Below are positions 5,662 through 14,852 of a stretch of DNA of 19,061 bases, one piece after another; the stretch's first letter is position 1; each line of letters begins with the position of its first letter. The notes beneath the pieces were generated by a model. It made no database searches. It was not told where the DNA came from and was given only the letters and a program-made list of their open reading frames with translations. This DNA is from Syntrophomonadaceae bacterium (GTDB lineage: Bacteria; Bacillota; Dethiobacteria; PWVN01), in NCBI GenBank assembly GCA_007136165.1, contig SLHK01000226.1, forward strand, positions 1-19,061. Direction: 5' to 3'. The translations under genes and the position numbers were made by a program.

Positions 5662-7356
5662 TTGGGTAGCAGACAAAAAAATAGGTTGAATCACAGCAAC
5701 GTTTCTAAAGTGCAGGTTATTCCCCTGGGCGGGGTAGGGGAAATAGGTAAAAACATGTTTGCAATCAAAGACGGCAGCGAAATCCTCATCATGGATGCAG
5801 GCCTGTCCTTTCCCTCGGAGGAAATGCTGGGCATTGATATTGTCATCCCCGACATCACATATCTTCTGGAGAACAAGGACCTGATTCAGGGCATTGTCCT
5901 CACCCACGGTCATGAAGACCATATCGGAGCCCTGCCCTTCATTCTGCCCCAGCTGGAAGTGCCCATATACGGGACGCGGCTGACCCTGGGCCTGGTGGAG
6001 GGAAAGCTGGAGGAACACCATATGCTGCAGAATACGGACATGCAGGCCTTCAGGCCGGGGGATACCCTGACTGTAGGCAGTTTTCGGGTGGAAACCTTCA
6101 AGACCAACCACAGCATCCCGGACTCGGTAGGCCTGGCCGTCACCACCAGTGCGGGGTTGATCGTGTATACCAGCGACTTCAAATTTGACCAGACCCCGGT
6201 GGACGGCAAGGTTACAGACTACCATAAGCTGACGGAGTTGGGCCGGCGGGGAGTTCTCCTGGCCATTTCCGACAGCACCAATGCGGAATATCCGGGCTAT
6301 ACGCCCTCGGAGAAAGAAGTGGGAAAAAGTATTTCCGAGGTTTTCTCCACGGCCAAGGGCCGTATTATCGTCGCCAGCTTTGCTTCCCACGTTCACCGGC
6401 TGCAGCAGGTTATAGACGCCGCCCACAAAAACCGGAAGAAGGTGGCCGTGGTGGGCAGAAGCATGGTGAATGTGGTGAGCATCGCCTCGGAATTGGGTTA
6501 CCTGGATGTCCCGGACAAAATCCTGGTGGAGGTAGATAATTTAAAAAATTACCCTCTGAACCAGGTGGTCTTGCTGACCACGGGCAGCCAGGGAGAGCCC
6601 ATGTCGGCCCTCACCCGCATATCCCAGGCAGACCACCGCAAGGTCAGTATAGCGCCGGGAGATACGGTAATCATCTCCGCCATGGCCATCCCCGGCAACG
6701 AAAAGCTGGTCGCCCGTACCATTGACAACCTCTTTCGCAGGGGGGCCAATGTGGTCTATGACCGCACCTCGGGGGTCCACGTGTCGGGCCACGCCAGCCA
6801 GGAAGAGCTGAAACTCATGTTGAAGTTTTTACGCCCCCGGTTCCTCATGCCTGTCCACGGTGAATACCGGCATATGATCAGCCATGCCAGGCTGGCGGAG
6901 GAAATCGGCATTCCCTCGAAAAACATCTTTGTCTCGGAGATCGGCAGCATCCTGGAATTTGAACCCCATAAAGGAAGCATGGCGGGAAGCGTAACCGCCG
7001 GAAGGGTGCTGGTGGACGGCCTGGGCGTGGGAGATGTGGGGAATGTGGTTTTACGGGACAGAAAAATCCTCTCGGAAGACGGCATCTTTATTGTGGTCCT
7101 GACCATGGACCGGGAGGACAACAGGGTCCTGGCGGGCCCCGATGTGGTTTCCCGGGGTTTTGTCTATGTCCGGGAGTCGGAATCCCTTATGGATGAAGTC
7201 AGGGACAAGGTATTTCAGTCCCTGGAAAAAATGGACAGGAACAGGATGAGCGAGTGGTCCGCCGTCAAAAACAACATCCGGGATGTGGTGGCAAAACACC
7301 TGTATGAAAAGACGGGCCGCAGGCCCATGATTTTGCCTGTCATTATGGAGGCTTGA
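5662..7356 (+). CDS. rnj: ribonuclease J
   Basis: Metallo-beta-lactamase/beta-CASP ribonuclease that processes and degrades RNA by endonucleolytic and 5'-to-3' exonucleolytic cleavage in Gram-positive bacteria. It has about 564 residues, close to the usual 555. The zinc motif HGHEDH is at 82-87, followed by the later metal-site regions KTNHSIPDS and TSDFKFDQTP. The beta-CASP domain contains TGSQGEP and HVSGHASQEELK, and MPVHGEYRH and the C-terminal RGFVYVRESE follow. TTG 5662 is chosen because a strong GGAGGT (5646-5651) lies 10 bases upstream; ATG 5644 is possible, and ATG 5599 lies in the promoter. The position (after dapA, before tepA) is that of B. subtilis rnjB, but the intact HxHxDH motif is like catalytically active RNase J1. 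Confidence 0.95.
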   Translation: MGSRQKNRLNHSNVSKVQVIPLGGVGEIGKNMFAIKDGSEILIMDAGLSFPSEEMLGIDIVIPDITYLLENKDLIQGIVLTHGHEDHIGALPFILPQLEVPIYGTRLTLGLVEGKLEEHHMLQNTDMQAFRPGDTLTVGSFRVETFKTNHSIPDSVGLAVTTSAGLIVYTSDFKFDQTPVDGKVTDYHKLTELGRRGVLLAISDSTNAEYPGYTPSEKEVGKSISEVFSTAKGRIIVASFASHVHRLQQVIDAAHKNRKKVAVVGRSMVNVVSIASELGYLDVPDKILVEVDNLKNYPLNQVVLLTTGSQGEPMSALTRISQADHRKVSIAPGDTVIISAMAIPGNEKLVARTIDNLFRRGANVVYDRTSGVHVSGHASQEELKLMLKFLRPRFLMPVHGEYRHMISHARLAEEIGIPSKNIFVSEIGSILEFEPHKGSMAGSVTAGRVLVDGLGVGDVGNVVLRDRKILSEDGIFIVVLTMDREDNRVLAGPDVVSRGFVYVRESESLMDEVRDKVFQSLEKMDRNRMSEWSAVKNNIRDVVAKHLYEKTGRRPMILPVIMEA

Positions 7357-7427
7357 AAATGCATAAGTGGTCCTTGAGAAAGGCACACTAAAGGAGACAT
7401 AAGGCCAGGTAGGAGTGTGAATTTGTT

Positions 7428-8183
7428 TTGGACCTATATTACCGTCGCCTGAAACCGTCTCCCCGCCGGCAAAAGCAGCAGCCCCCGGCGTCACAACAAC
7501 CACCCCAGAGCAGCACCCTGGAAAATGTTCAGCAAATGGGCCAGACCAATGTGCCGCCGCTGCCGGGGAATATCCACTGCATCACCATAATTGGCCAGAT
7601 AGAAGGGCACCTGACCCTGCCGCCCCAGAACAAGACCACCAAGTACGAGCATGTAATTCCCCAGCTGGTGGCCGTGGAGCAGAACCCGCAAATTGAAGGG
7701 CTTTTAATAGTCTTGAATACCGTTGGGGGCGATGTGGAGGCGGGACTGGCCATCGCTGAGCTCATCAGCACCATTTCCAAACCCACCGCCTCCCTGGTTT
7801 TGGGGGGAGGGCACAGCATCGGGGTCCCCATCGCTGTGGCTGCTAACTGCTCCCTGATTGCCCCCACCGCCACCATGACTATCCACCCCATCCGGCTGAC
7901 AGGCCTGGTAGTGGGGGTGCCCCAGACCTACGAGTACCTGGATAAAATGCAGGACAGGGTTATCCGCTTCGTCTGCCAGCATTCGTCCGTCTCGGAGAAA
8001 AGATTTCGGGAACTCATGTTCAATACGGGACAGCTGGCCAGGGACATCGGGACGGTCCTGGTGGGGAAGGATGCCCTGGAAGAAGGCTTGATCGATAAAG
8101 TGGGCGGCCTGGGAGAGGCCGTGGGCTATCTCAAAAATATTATTGAAAAGCCGAAAAAAGACGGAGGGGCTGATGCTCCATGA
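7428..8183 (+). CDS. tepA: ClpP-like serine protease, TepA family
   Basis: 251 residues, matching TepA/YmfB-type proteins, which are ClpP-fold serine peptidases described in B. subtilis as translocation-enhancing. The N-terminus (about 8-30) is rich in Pro and Gln and lacks structure signals. The catalytic Ser is S130 in [10 protein letters not shown] and the His is H153 in TIHPIR, the same order and similar spacing as Clp[15 protein letters not shown] forms the substrate-side loop. No membrane segment is seen, so it acts in the cytosol or at the membrane face; the substrate is unknown. TTG 7428 follows AGGAG (7411-7415) by 12 bases, a long spacing, so the exact start is uncertain. It overlaps ylzJ by four bases (ATGA). 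Confidence 0.9.
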   Translation: MDLYYRRLKPSPRRQKQQPPASQQPPQSSTLENVQQMGQTNVPPLPGNIHCITIIGQIEGHLTLPPQNKTTKYEHVIPQLVAVEQNPQIEGLLIVLNTVGGDVEAGLAIAELISTISKPTASLVLGGGHSIGVPIAVAANCSLIAPTATMTIHPIRLTGLVVGVPQTYEYLDKMQDRVIRFVCQHSSVSEKRFRELMFNTGQLARDIGTVLVGKDALEEGLIDKVGGLGEAVGYLKNIIEKPKKDGGADAP

Positions 8184-8413
8184 GTTTTATCTATACTATT
8201 ATGCCCCTGGACCTGGTTATGGCCGGTTTTGATGAGGGCGAGGAAACCCAGGTCCATGAGCTTCCCATAGAGGGAGGCACCCTGCTGTTGGAACCACTGG
8301 GTAAGAACCAGGCCAGGATACTCCGGGTTATTTCCTCAGACCCCGGGCTCTACCTGCGGCCGGACCTGCAGCCGGGCAGGGTTATCGAATTTCCCTATAA
8401 CCTGGATAACTAA
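8180..8413 (+). CDS. ylzJ: YlzJ-like protein
   Basis: 77 residues with the family pattern: an N-terminal [13 protein letters not shown] segment, then beta-rich sequence ([28 protein letters not shown]), ending in a short hydrophilic tail. YlzJ-type proteins are small, of unknown function, and sit next to tepA and spoIIIE in spore formers. It starts at the ATGA overlap with tepA, with GGAGGGG about 10 bases upstream, so the two are translationally coupled and probably act in the same process. A terminator follows the stop codon directly. Confidence 0.88.
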   Translation: MSFIYTIMPLDLVMAGFDEGEETQVHELPIEGGTLLLEPLGKNQARILRVISSDPGLYLRPDLQPGRVIEFPYNLDN

Positions 8414-8433
8414 AGGGCTTAAGCCCTTTTTTT
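8412..8433 (+). terminator. rho-independent terminator after ylzJ
   Basis: The perfect 18-base palindrome AAAGGGCTTAAGCCCTTT (8412-8429) begins inside the ylzJ stop codon and leads into seven T residues (8427-8433). The stem is short (7 bp with a TTAA loop). Confidence 0.85.
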
Positions 8434-8541
8434 AATTAACTTAAAGCCGGCAGCCCCGCCGGCGGTGTCCCCGGACATAATTTGGTGATAAGACCTCCCG
8501 CCCCCACATACCTTTAAAAGGAGGGCAGGGGGGGAGAGGCC
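8434..8541. other. intergenic region between ylzJ and the Na/Pi-type transporter
   Basis: Holds an inverted pair of GCCGGC hexamers (8446-8451 and 8458-8463, six-base loop) that could form a GC hairpin without a T-tract. A pyrimidine-rich stretch and a GGGGGGAG ribosome site before the next ATG follow. No promoter is convincing. Confidence 0.4.
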
Positions 8542-9459
8542 ATGGCCTTTGTCAGGGGATTATTGGGATTGATGCTTTTCTTTGCGGGCATGAGAATTAT
8601 GAGCGGGGCCCTGCGGGGAGCGGCCACGGAACGGGTCCGGGTTTGGCTGGCCGCCCTTTCGGGAAATCCCCTGCAGGGTTTCCTCCTGGGTGCCCTGACA
8701 ACTGCTATTCTGCAGAGCAGCAGTTTGACCACCGTCCTGGTGGTGGGGCTGGTGCACGCAGCTATTCTCCCCCTGCCGGCAGGCATTGCCGTCATCCTGG
8801 GGGCCAATGTGGGCACCACCCTGACGGCCCACCTGCTGGCCATCCAGGTGGAGCGCCTGGGAGTGTTTATAGCCCTGGCGGCCCTGACGGCCTTTTTCCT
8901 GGCCGGGAAGCACCGCTTCTCTTTCCTGGCGGCGGCGGGTTTCGGCATCCTGCTGACGGGCCTGGACCTCCTGACGGGGAGCCTGGCCGTTTTCAAGGAC
9001 ATGGGCATTTTAGAGGGGGCTTTAAAGGCTGCCGAGGGGTCGCCCCTGGGAGGGGTGGCGGCGGGGGCCCTGGCTTCGGCCCTCATTCAGAGCAGCAGCA
9101 CCGTCATGGCCTTTGTGATTGCCCTGGCCCGGGAGGGAGCCATTGGCCTGGCCCCGGGGATGTACCTGGTCTTTGGCGCCGATATCGGCACCTGCCTGAC
9201 CTCCCTGGCAGCCTCCGGCAGCACAAACCGGGCCGGCCGCCGGGCGGCCCTGGCCCACCTCTTCTTTAATATGGTGAGCGCCTTCATAGTTCTGACGGCA
9301 GGACCGGTTTTTGTCGGGCTGGTGTCCGCCACTTCTTCCTACCTGCCCCGGCAAATTGCCAACGGGCATACCCTCTATAACCTGGCGGGAGGCCTTTTGT
9401 TCCTGCCCCTGGTCAGGCAGTACGCTTTTCTTATCATGAAATTAATTCCCGATAAATAA
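8542..9459 (+). CDS. Na/Pi cotransporter family membrane protein
   Basis: 305 residues, almost entirely hydrophobic, with eight or more membrane helices. It shows the two inverted-repeat halves of the Na/Pi cotransporter (NptA/PF02690) family: QSSS at 58-61 followed by GANVGTT (87-93), and QSSS at 183-186 followed by GADIGTC (212-218). These QSSS motifs form the substrate and sodium site in characterised SLC34-type members. The C-terminal PhoU-like domain found in many bacterial homologues (YjbB type) is absent, so this is a core-only version. Phosphate is the likely substrate, but this is inferred from the family. It starts a new unit after the ylzJ terminator and is not part of the B. subtilis gene order here. 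Confidence 0.92.
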   Translation: MAFVRGLLGLMLFFAGMRIMSGALRGAATERVRVWLAALSGNPLQGFLLGALTTAILQSSSLTTVLVVGLVHAAILPLPAGIAVILGANVGTTLTAHLLAIQVERLGVFIALAALTAFFLAGKHRFSFLAAAGFGILLTGLDLLTGSLAVFKDMGILEGALKAAEGSPLGGVAAGALASALIQSSSTVMAFVIALAREGAIGLAPGMYLVFGADIGTCLTSLAASGSTNRAGRRAALAHLFFNMVSAFIVLTAGPVFVGLVSATSSYLPRQIANGHTLYNLAGGLLFLPLVRQYAFLIMKLIPDK

Positions 9460-9557
9460 CATAGGCAAAAATAAAGGAAAATAGCAACTAATGACGAAAA
9501 AAAGAGGGTAATTGGTTTAAACCCTTAACTTAATTTAAGGAGTGTTTAATAAAGGAT
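9460..9557. other. AT-rich spacer with two adjacent palindromes before uppP
   Basis: This stretch is clearly richer in A and T than its surroundings. It contains the perfect palindrome GGTTTAAACC (9514-9523) immediately followed by CCTTAA-CTTAAT-TTAAGG (9523-9540), whose right arm runs into the AAGGAG ribosome-site-like sequence (9537-9542). No clear sigma-A promoter or T-tailed terminator is seen. Confidence 0.4.
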
Positions 9558-10355
9558 ATGGCCTTATGGGAAGCGATTCTTCTGGGAGTGGTTCAGGGGT
9601 TGACGGAGTTTTTGCCCGTCAGCAGTTCGGGCCACCTGGTGATAACTCAATTCGTCCTGGGAGTGAAGCAGCCGGGGGTGGTTTTTGAAGTGCTGGTGCA
9701 CCTGGGGACCTTCTTTTCCGTGGTCTGGGTCTTTTGGGGGGATTTGTTCAAGCTCCTCACCGGCTTTCAAAAAGACAGGGAACAGAAAAAGTTCTTCCTG
9801 CTGCTGGCCGTTTCCGTGATCCCCACGGGCCTCATGGGGGTATTTTTCGCATCTTACTTTAGAAGCGCCTTTCAGTCGGTGACAGTGGTGGGCTTCATGC
9901 TGCTGGTTACCGGGACCCTTTTATGGTTGATCCAGCGCTTTCCCCCGGGCTACAAGGATATCAAGAAGATGGGAGTACTGGATGCCGTCCTTATCAGCAT
10001 CGCCCAGGGTGCCGCCATCATGCCGGGGATTTCCCGGTCCGGCGCCACCATTACGGCGGCTTTGGCCCGGAGGTTGACGGTGGACACGGCCGTCAGGTTT
10101 TCCTTTCTCATGTCCCTGCCCGTCATCCTGGGGGCCACCATCATGGAAGCCCGGGACATTTTTAGCGAAGGGGCGGAAGTGATTCCGGTAATCCCCTATA
10201 CGGTAGCCACCATTGCCGCCTTTTTGGCCGGGATTGTGGCCATCAAAACCTTTATCCTGCTTTTAAAGGCCCGAAAATTCAAGTATTTTTCCTACTACAC
10301 CTGGACTTTGGGTGCCCTGGTCATTCTGGTAAGCATGCTGGGAATATTCCAATAG
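9558..10355 (+). CDS. uppP: undecaprenyl-diphosphatase (bacitracin resistance protein family)
   Basis: Integral membrane enzyme that dephosphorylates undecaprenyl diphosphate, recycling the lipid carrier for peptidoglycan and other wall polymers; higher activity lowers bacitracin sensitivity. It has 265 residues, the normal length, with seven or eight hydrophobic segments. Both signature regions are present: QGLTEFLPVSSSGHL (13-27, E17 and H26 expected in catalysis) and PGISRSGAT (156-164, with R160). The start is fixed by the family opening ALWEAILLGVVQG. The ribosome site is odd: AAAGGA lies only 1-2 bases from the ATG, while AAGGAG is 15 bases away. The gene follows the Na/Pi-type transporter and ends 21 bases before the DNA translocase gene. 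Confidence 0.95.
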   Translation: MALWEAILLGVVQGLTEFLPVSSSGHLVITQFVLGVKQPGVVFEVLVHLGTFFSVVWVFWGDLFKLLTGFQKDREQKKFFLLLAVSVIPTGLMGVFFASYFRSAFQSVTVVGFMLLVTGTLLWLIQRFPPGYKDIKKMGVLDAVLISIAQGAAIMPGISRSGATITAALARRLTVDTAVRFSFLMSLPVILGATIMEARDIFSEGAEVIPVIPYTVATIAAFLAGIVAIKTFILLLKARKFKYFSYYTWTLGALVILVSMLGIFQ

Positions 10356-10376
10356 ATTCCAGTCAGGGGTGTTTCC

Positions 10377-12629
10377 ATGTTTGACGAATTGAAGGATGAT
10401 GTAAAAAGCCAGGTCATGGGAATCCTCTACCTGGCCCTGGCCGCCTTGATGCTGGCCGGCTTGATTTTTACGGAGCAGGCCGGTGAATTTGGCATGTTTC
10501 TTAATAATTTTCTCCGTTTTATGGCCGGCGACGTGGCCCTGATTTTACCGGCCATCATGCTGGTCATCGCCTTTAAAGTCATGCTGCCCAAAAAGATCAA
10601 GCACCTGCGGCTGCGCCTGCTGGGAATCCTGCTTTTCCTGGTAATTCTCATGGTGGCGGCCCATCTCAACATCATGAGCGAAGCCCACCGCCAGGTGGAG
10701 CTGACGGGAGGTTCAATATATCAGGAAAGCTTCCGCCTGGGGACAGAGCAGCGGGGAGGCGGCGTTCTGGGGGCCCTGGCCGCCATGGGCCTGTACTTTT
10801 TTTTCCGGGATATCGGCAGCTACATTGTCCTTTTGGCCTTGACCCTGGTTTCCTTCCTCCTGATTACCAACCTGTCCCTGACTAATTTCTTTGGAAGCCT
10901 GGGGAAGGTCTTAAGGTTCTTTTTAAGGCTTAATGTGGGGTTTTTCCGCAAGCTTAAAGATTTGTACGGGTACCTTTTCAGCCAGCCGCCCCAGAAAGAG
11001 GCCTACGACTATCCGTCCAGAAAGGAACTGGCCGCCGCCGGGGAGGCTGAAATCCGGGAAGAGCCCGAAGTGAAGCCCCAGGTCATTATTGCCAACCCGC
11101 CGGAAAACAGGGAACCCCCTGAGGTAACCAAAAAGGAGCTGCCCGTCCAGGGCGAAACGGGGCTTAAGGATGCGGGTATCGAGTACCAGGGGCACATGGA
11201 CTATTTTCTCCCCCCCTTAAACCTGCTGCCCAGGGTGAGGGGGGTCCAGGATATCAAGCAGCAGAAGACCATCACGGAGCGGGGAAAGATTATCGAAAAA
11301 ACCCTGGCCAGCTTTGGGGTCCAGGTTAAGGTGAGCGGTGTCAGCACGGGGCCCACCGTCACCCGCTATGAGCTGCAGCCGGAAGTCGGGGTCAAGGTGA
11401 GCAAAATCGTCAGCTTAAGCGATGACCTGGCCTTGAACCTGGCCACCTCGGGGGTCCGGATTGAAGCTCCCATTCCCGGGAAGGCCGCCGTGGGCATCGA
11501 GGTACCCAATAAGGTCATCTCCCTGGTCTACCTGAGGGAAGTTTTAGAGGCGGAAGAGTTCCGGGACAACCCCTCCCTGCTTTCTTTCGGGCTGGGCAAA
11601 GACATTACGGGAAACCCTGTCATAGCCGATTTGCAAAAAATGCCCCACCTTATGGTAGCAGGAGCCACGGGGACGGGAAAAAGTGTGTGCATCAATACCA
11701 TAATCAGCAGCATTCTCTTTAAGGCCAACCCCATGGAGGTCAAATTTCTCATGATTGACCCCAAGGTAGTGGAGCTCAACATTTACAACGGCATTCCCCA
11801 CCTGATTGCCCCCGTGGTCAATGACCCCAAAAAGGCGGCCCTGGCCCTAAAAAATGTCCTGCGGGAGATGGGCAGGCGTTACCAGCTCTTTGCCCGGGAA
11901 GGGGTCAGGGAGATAACCCGCTACAATCAAAAGGTGCAGGGAAAGGGCTCCGGGGAATACCTGCCCTATTACGTGGTTATCATCGATGAGCTGGCGGACT
12001 TGATGATGGTGGCCGCCTCCGATGTGGAAGATGCCATCACCCGCCTGGCCCAGATGTCCCGGGCCGCCGGCATCCACCTGGTTATTGCCACCCAGCGGCC
12101 TTCAGTGGATGTCATTACCGGGGTTATTAAGGCCAATATCACCTCCCGCATCGCTTTTGCCGTCTCCTCCCATACCGATTCCCGGACCATTCTGGATGAG
12201 GGAGGAGCGGAGAAGCTTCTGGGCAGGGGGGACATGCTCTTTCACCCCGTGGGAGCCCCGAAGCCCTTCCGGGTCCAGGGTTCCTTCATGGCGGAGACGG
12301 ACCTGCAGAACCTGGTCAGCTATATTCAGGACCAGGGTGACGGGGATTACAACCAGGGCATTTTTTCCGATGAGGTAGATATGGAGGACTTTGAAGAGGA
12401 CGAGGACGAGCTATTCCCGGAAGCGGTGGAGCTGGTGGTGGACAGCGGACAGGCTTCCATCTCCATCCTGCAGCGGCGCCTGCGCATTGGTTATACCCGG
12501 GCGGCCAGGCTCATTGACGATATGGAAGCCCGGGGAATCGTCGGCACCTTCGAAGGCAGCAAGGCCCGGGAGGTCCTGGTAACAGCGGACCAGCTGCACG
12601 ACGTGCTCAAGAAGAAAACTAAGTCTTAA
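10377..12629 (+). CDS. spoIIIE: DNA translocase FtsK/SpoIIIE
   Basis: Membrane-anchored hexameric ATPase that pumps chromosomal DNA through the division or sporulation septum. It has 750 residues. Four membrane segments lie at about 17-34, 43-70, 78-97 and 131-165, then a Pro/Glu-rich linker (about 205-265). The RecA-like motor follows, with Walker A GATGTGKS (429-436) and Walker [11 protein letters not shown] (532-541, D537). The C-terminal winged-helix gamma domain (about 680-750; [23 protein letters not shown]) reads KOPS/SRS-like DNA sites. Position between tepA-ylzJ and rodZ matches B. subtilis spoIIIE, so the SpoIIIE role is favoured. Many clostridia have a single protein for both growth and sporulation, so ftsK is an equally valid name. 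Confidence 0.96.
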   Translation: MFDELKDDVKSQVMGILYLALAALMLAGLIFTEQAGEFGMFLNNFLRFMAGDVALILPAIMLVIAFKVMLPKKIKHLRLRLLGILLFLVILMVAAHLNIMSEAHRQVELTGGSIYQESFRLGTEQRGGGVLGALAAMGLYFFFRDIGSYIVLLALTLVSFLLITNLSLTNFFGSLGKVLRFFLRLNVGFFRKLKDLYGYLFSQPPQKEAYDYPSRKELAAAGEAEIREEPEVKPQVIIANPPENREPPEVTKKELPVQGETGLKDAGIEYQGHMDYFLPPLNLLPRVRGVQDIKQQKTITERGKIIEKTLASFGVQVKVSGVSTGPTVTRYELQPEVGVKVSKIVSLSDDLALNLATSGVRIEAPIPGKAAVGIEVPNKVISLVYLREVLEAEEFRDNPSLLSFGLGKDITGNPVIADLQKMPHLMVAGATGTGKSVCINTIISSILFKANPMEVKFLMIDPKVVELNIYNGIPHLIAPVVNDPKKAALALKNVLREMGRRYQLFAREGVREITRYNQKVQGKGSGEYLPYYVVIIDELADLMMVAASDVEDAITRLAQMSRAAGIHLVIATQRPSVDVITGVIKANITSRIAFAVSSHTDSRTILDEGGAEKLLGRGDMLFHPVGAPKPFRVQGSFMAETDLQNLVSYIQDQGDGDYNQGIFSDEVDMEDFEEDEDELFPEAVELVVDSGQASISILQRRLRIGYTRAARLIDDMEARGIVGTFEGSKAREVLVTADQLHDVLKKKTKS

Positions 12630-12647
12630 GGACGGGGGGTAAAAGTA

Positions 12648-13475
12648 ATGGGTGACCTGGGGGCCAAATTGAAGCAGGGCAGAGAAGATAAGGGCCTCAC
12701 CCTGGAGGATATGTTTGCGGAAACAAAAATCCAGGTACGGCTTCTTAAAGCCCTGGAAGCGGAGGAGTTCCACCATTTCCCCGGGGAAGTGTATGTGAAG
12801 GGAGCCCTCAGGAATTATGCCAACGTGGTGGGGCTTGACTACCGGGAGCTGTTGTCCCTGTACAAAGGAACTGCCGAAGAGGTGAAGGAGGAAGAAAAGC
12901 CTCTCCAGGAGAAGGAGAGGGAAAAGGAGAGGGAAATAAAGAAAATCGACATTATCCGGCCTCCCCGAAAACCCCGGCGGTTCAAGCCTTTGCTGGTCTT
13001 TGCAATTGTTCTTTTAATCCTGGTAGCTTTAGTCTACGTGGCGGGGCTTTTACTGGATGACAGGGACAGCAGGGATCCGGATAATGGGGAAACCCCTGTC
13101 CTGGATGACCCGGCGGAAGACCCGGAAGAACCGGAACCCGACGAGGAGCCCGGGGATGAAGAACCCGTGCCTGAGGTAAACCTGGAGAAACCGAATCCCG
13201 GCCTGGAGGAATATGTGCTTACGGGAGTGGAATCCCTGCAGCTGGAAATCACCTTTAAAGGGGACTGCTGGATCCGGGTTTGGGAAGATGGGGAAAGGGT
13301 GAGTTCGGGAACCCACCGGCGGGGCCAGGACTACACTTTCGAGACCACCGGGGAGATCCAGGTCCGATTGGGGAACCCCCTGGGCGTTGAGTCCTTTACC
13401 GTTAACGGCCTGGCCGTTGAAATAAAGGACACAGACCGGCCTTACAACATAACCATCCAACGGGAGGCCCGTTAA
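12648..13475 (+). CDS. rodZ: RodZ-like cell-shape protein (HTH, membrane, DUF4115)
   Basis: 275 residues with the RodZ order. An N-terminal Xre-like helix-turn-helix (about 4-72; GAKLKQGREDKGLTLEDM, YVKGALRNYANVVGLD) in this family binds MreB rather than DNA. A charged coil-like stretch (75-100) and a basic patch (RPPRKPRRFK) come before one membrane helix (about 114-136). A strongly acidic Pro/Glu/Asp linker (137-180) and a C-terminal beta-rich DUF4115 domain outside the membrane (about 190-273) complete it. It links the MreB cytoskeleton to wall synthesis. The B. subtilis counterpart ymfM lies in the same neighbourhood before pgsA. It follows the translocase by 18 bases and is probably co-transcribed. 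Confidence 0.92.
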   Translation: MGDLGAKLKQGREDKGLTLEDMFAETKIQVRLLKALEAEEFHHFPGEVYVKGALRNYANVVGLDYRELLSLYKGTAEEVKEEEKPLQEKEREKEREIKKIDIIRPPRKPRRFKPLLVFAIVLLILVALVYVAGLLLDDRDSRDPDNGETPVLDDPAEDPEEPEPDEEPGDEEPVPEVNLEKPNPGLEEYVLTGVESLQLEITFKGDCWIRVWEDGERVSSGTHRRGQDYTFETTGEIQVRLGNPLGVESFTVNGLAVEIKDTDRPYNITIQREAR

Positions 13476-13529
13476 TCCCCCCGGGGACTGCATTTTACAG
13501 GGAGACACCCATAGAAAGGTTGCCTGTAC

Positions 13530-14852
13530 ATGACTGCTGCTACTCTCTACCACCTGGTTTCCCTGGGCTGTGCCAAAAACAGGGTTGACAGCGAGAATAT
13601 CATGGGACTCCTGGGGGAGAAGGGCTACACCTATACACCCGACCCCGGGCAAGCGGAGGTTATCATCGTCAACACCTGCAGTTTTATCACACCGGCCCGG
13701 AAGGAGTCGGTGGCGGAAATTCTGCAGCTGGCGGAGTACAAGCAGGATAAGTGCAGGGTGCTGCTGGTGGCCGGCTGCCTGCCGGCCCGCTACCGGCGGG
13801 AATTATTTAAGGAGATACCCCGGGTGGACGGCCTGGTGACACCGGCCAATCTGCACCGGATCCCCCGGATCATAGACCGCTGCCTCTCGGGCAGCAAATC
13901 ATCTGCTTTGGGCCGGGGCGAAGGCCCTCCCGACGGGCTGCCCCGCCTGGCCACAGGGCAGCCCCACAGCGTCTACGTGAAAATTGCCGACGGCTGCAAC
14001 CACACCTGCAGTTTTTGTATAATTCCCCGACTCAGGGGACCCTATAAAAGCCGGCCCCTGGAGAGCATCCTGGGGGAGGCGGAGAGGCTGGTGTCCGGCG
14101 GGGCCCGGGAGCTCAACCTGATAGCCCAGGACACCTCCTTTTACGGTATGGATCTGTACGGACGGAGAAGGCTCCCGGAACTGCTGCAAAAACTGGCCCG
14201 GATAGAGGGCCTGGCCTGGCTGCGCATCCTGTATGCCCACCCCCTGCATGTGGATGAGGAACTTCTGGAAACCATGGCGGGGGAGGAAAAGGTCTGCCCT
14301 TACCTGGACCTGCCCCTGCAGCACTGTGCGCCGGACATCCTCAAAAGGATGTACAGGGGGGCCAAAGGCCCGGGGCCCCTTTTGGAAAAATGCCGGGACA
14401 TGGTGCCCGGGATTGCCCTCAGGAGCACCTTTATTGCGGGTTTTCCCGGGGAAAGAAGCAGGCACTTCCGGGATATGCTGGATTTTTTGCAGGAATACCG
14501 GCTGGACAGGGTGGGAATATTTCCCTACTCCCGGGAGGAAGGCACTCCCGCCGCCGGTTATCCCCACCAGGTCCCCTCCAGGGTCATAAGGTACCGCTAC
14601 AACAGGGCCATGGCCTTCCTTAAGGAGATGTCCCTGGCCGGCAATAAAAAGCTCCTGGGGCGGGCTTTTGAGGTTATGGTGGACCGCCGGAAGGCGGGGG
14701 ACATTTACACCGGCAGGTATTACGGGCAGGCCCCCGAGGTGGACGGACATATCTTATTCCCCTCACCCGGGGCCTTAAAACCCGGCCAACTGGTCCGGGT
14801 CCGGGTTGTGAAAGCCCTGGACTATGACCTGGAAGGGGAGGTTTGCCAGTGA
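13530..14852 (+). CDS. rimO: ribosomal protein S12 methylthiotransferase RimO
   Basis: Radical-SAM enzyme with two 4Fe-4S clusters that adds a methylthio group to the conserved aspartate of ribosomal protein S12. It has 440 residues, the normal length. The N-terminal UPF0004 domain carries cluster cysteines C14, C50 and C83, and its opening SLGCAKNRVDSE is the RimO signature, which separates it from the tRNA-modifying MiaB and MtaB. The radical-SAM motif is C156, C160, C163 in DGCNHTCSFC, followed by IIPRLRGPYKSR. A TRAM-type domain ends the protein (about 375-440). The ribosome site before ATG 13530 is weak. The last base pairs overlap the GTG of pgsA (GTGA), indicating coupling. Confidence 0.95.
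   Translation: MTAATLYHLVSLGCAKNRVDSENIMGLLGEKGYTYTPDPGQAEVIIVNTCSFITPARKESVAEILQLAEYKQDKCRVLLVAGCLPARYRRELFKEIPRVDGLVTPANLHRIPRIIDRCLSGSKSSALGRGEGPPDGLPRLATGQPHSVYVKIADGCNHTCSFCIIPRLRGPYKSRPLESILGEAERLVSGGARELNLIAQDTSFYGMDLYGRRRLPELLQKLARIEGLAWLRILYAHPLHVDEELLETMAGEEKVCPYLDLPLQHCAPDILKRMYRGAKGPGPLLEKCRDMVPGIALRSTFIAGFPGERSRHFRDMLDFLQEYRLDRVGIFPYSREEGTPAAGYPHQVPSRVIRYRYNRAMAFLKEMSLAGNKKLLGRAFEVMVDRRKAGDIYTGRYYGQAPEVDGHILFPSPGALKPGQLVRVRVVKALDYDLEGEVCQ

Noticed and set aside
5656..6426. 256-codon open frame on the - strand opposite RNase J
   Set aside because: Shadow of a strongly conserved + strand gene; no motif support.
8446..8463. GCCGGC inverted pair as a second terminator after ylzJ
   Set aside because: No T-tract follows and a good terminator already ends ylzJ at 8433.
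8643..9269. 208-codon + strand frame inside the Na/Pi-type transporter
   Set aside because: A shifted reading of the transporter gene, giving Pro/Gly/His-rich sequence without family resemblance; the transporter frame has both QSSS motifs.
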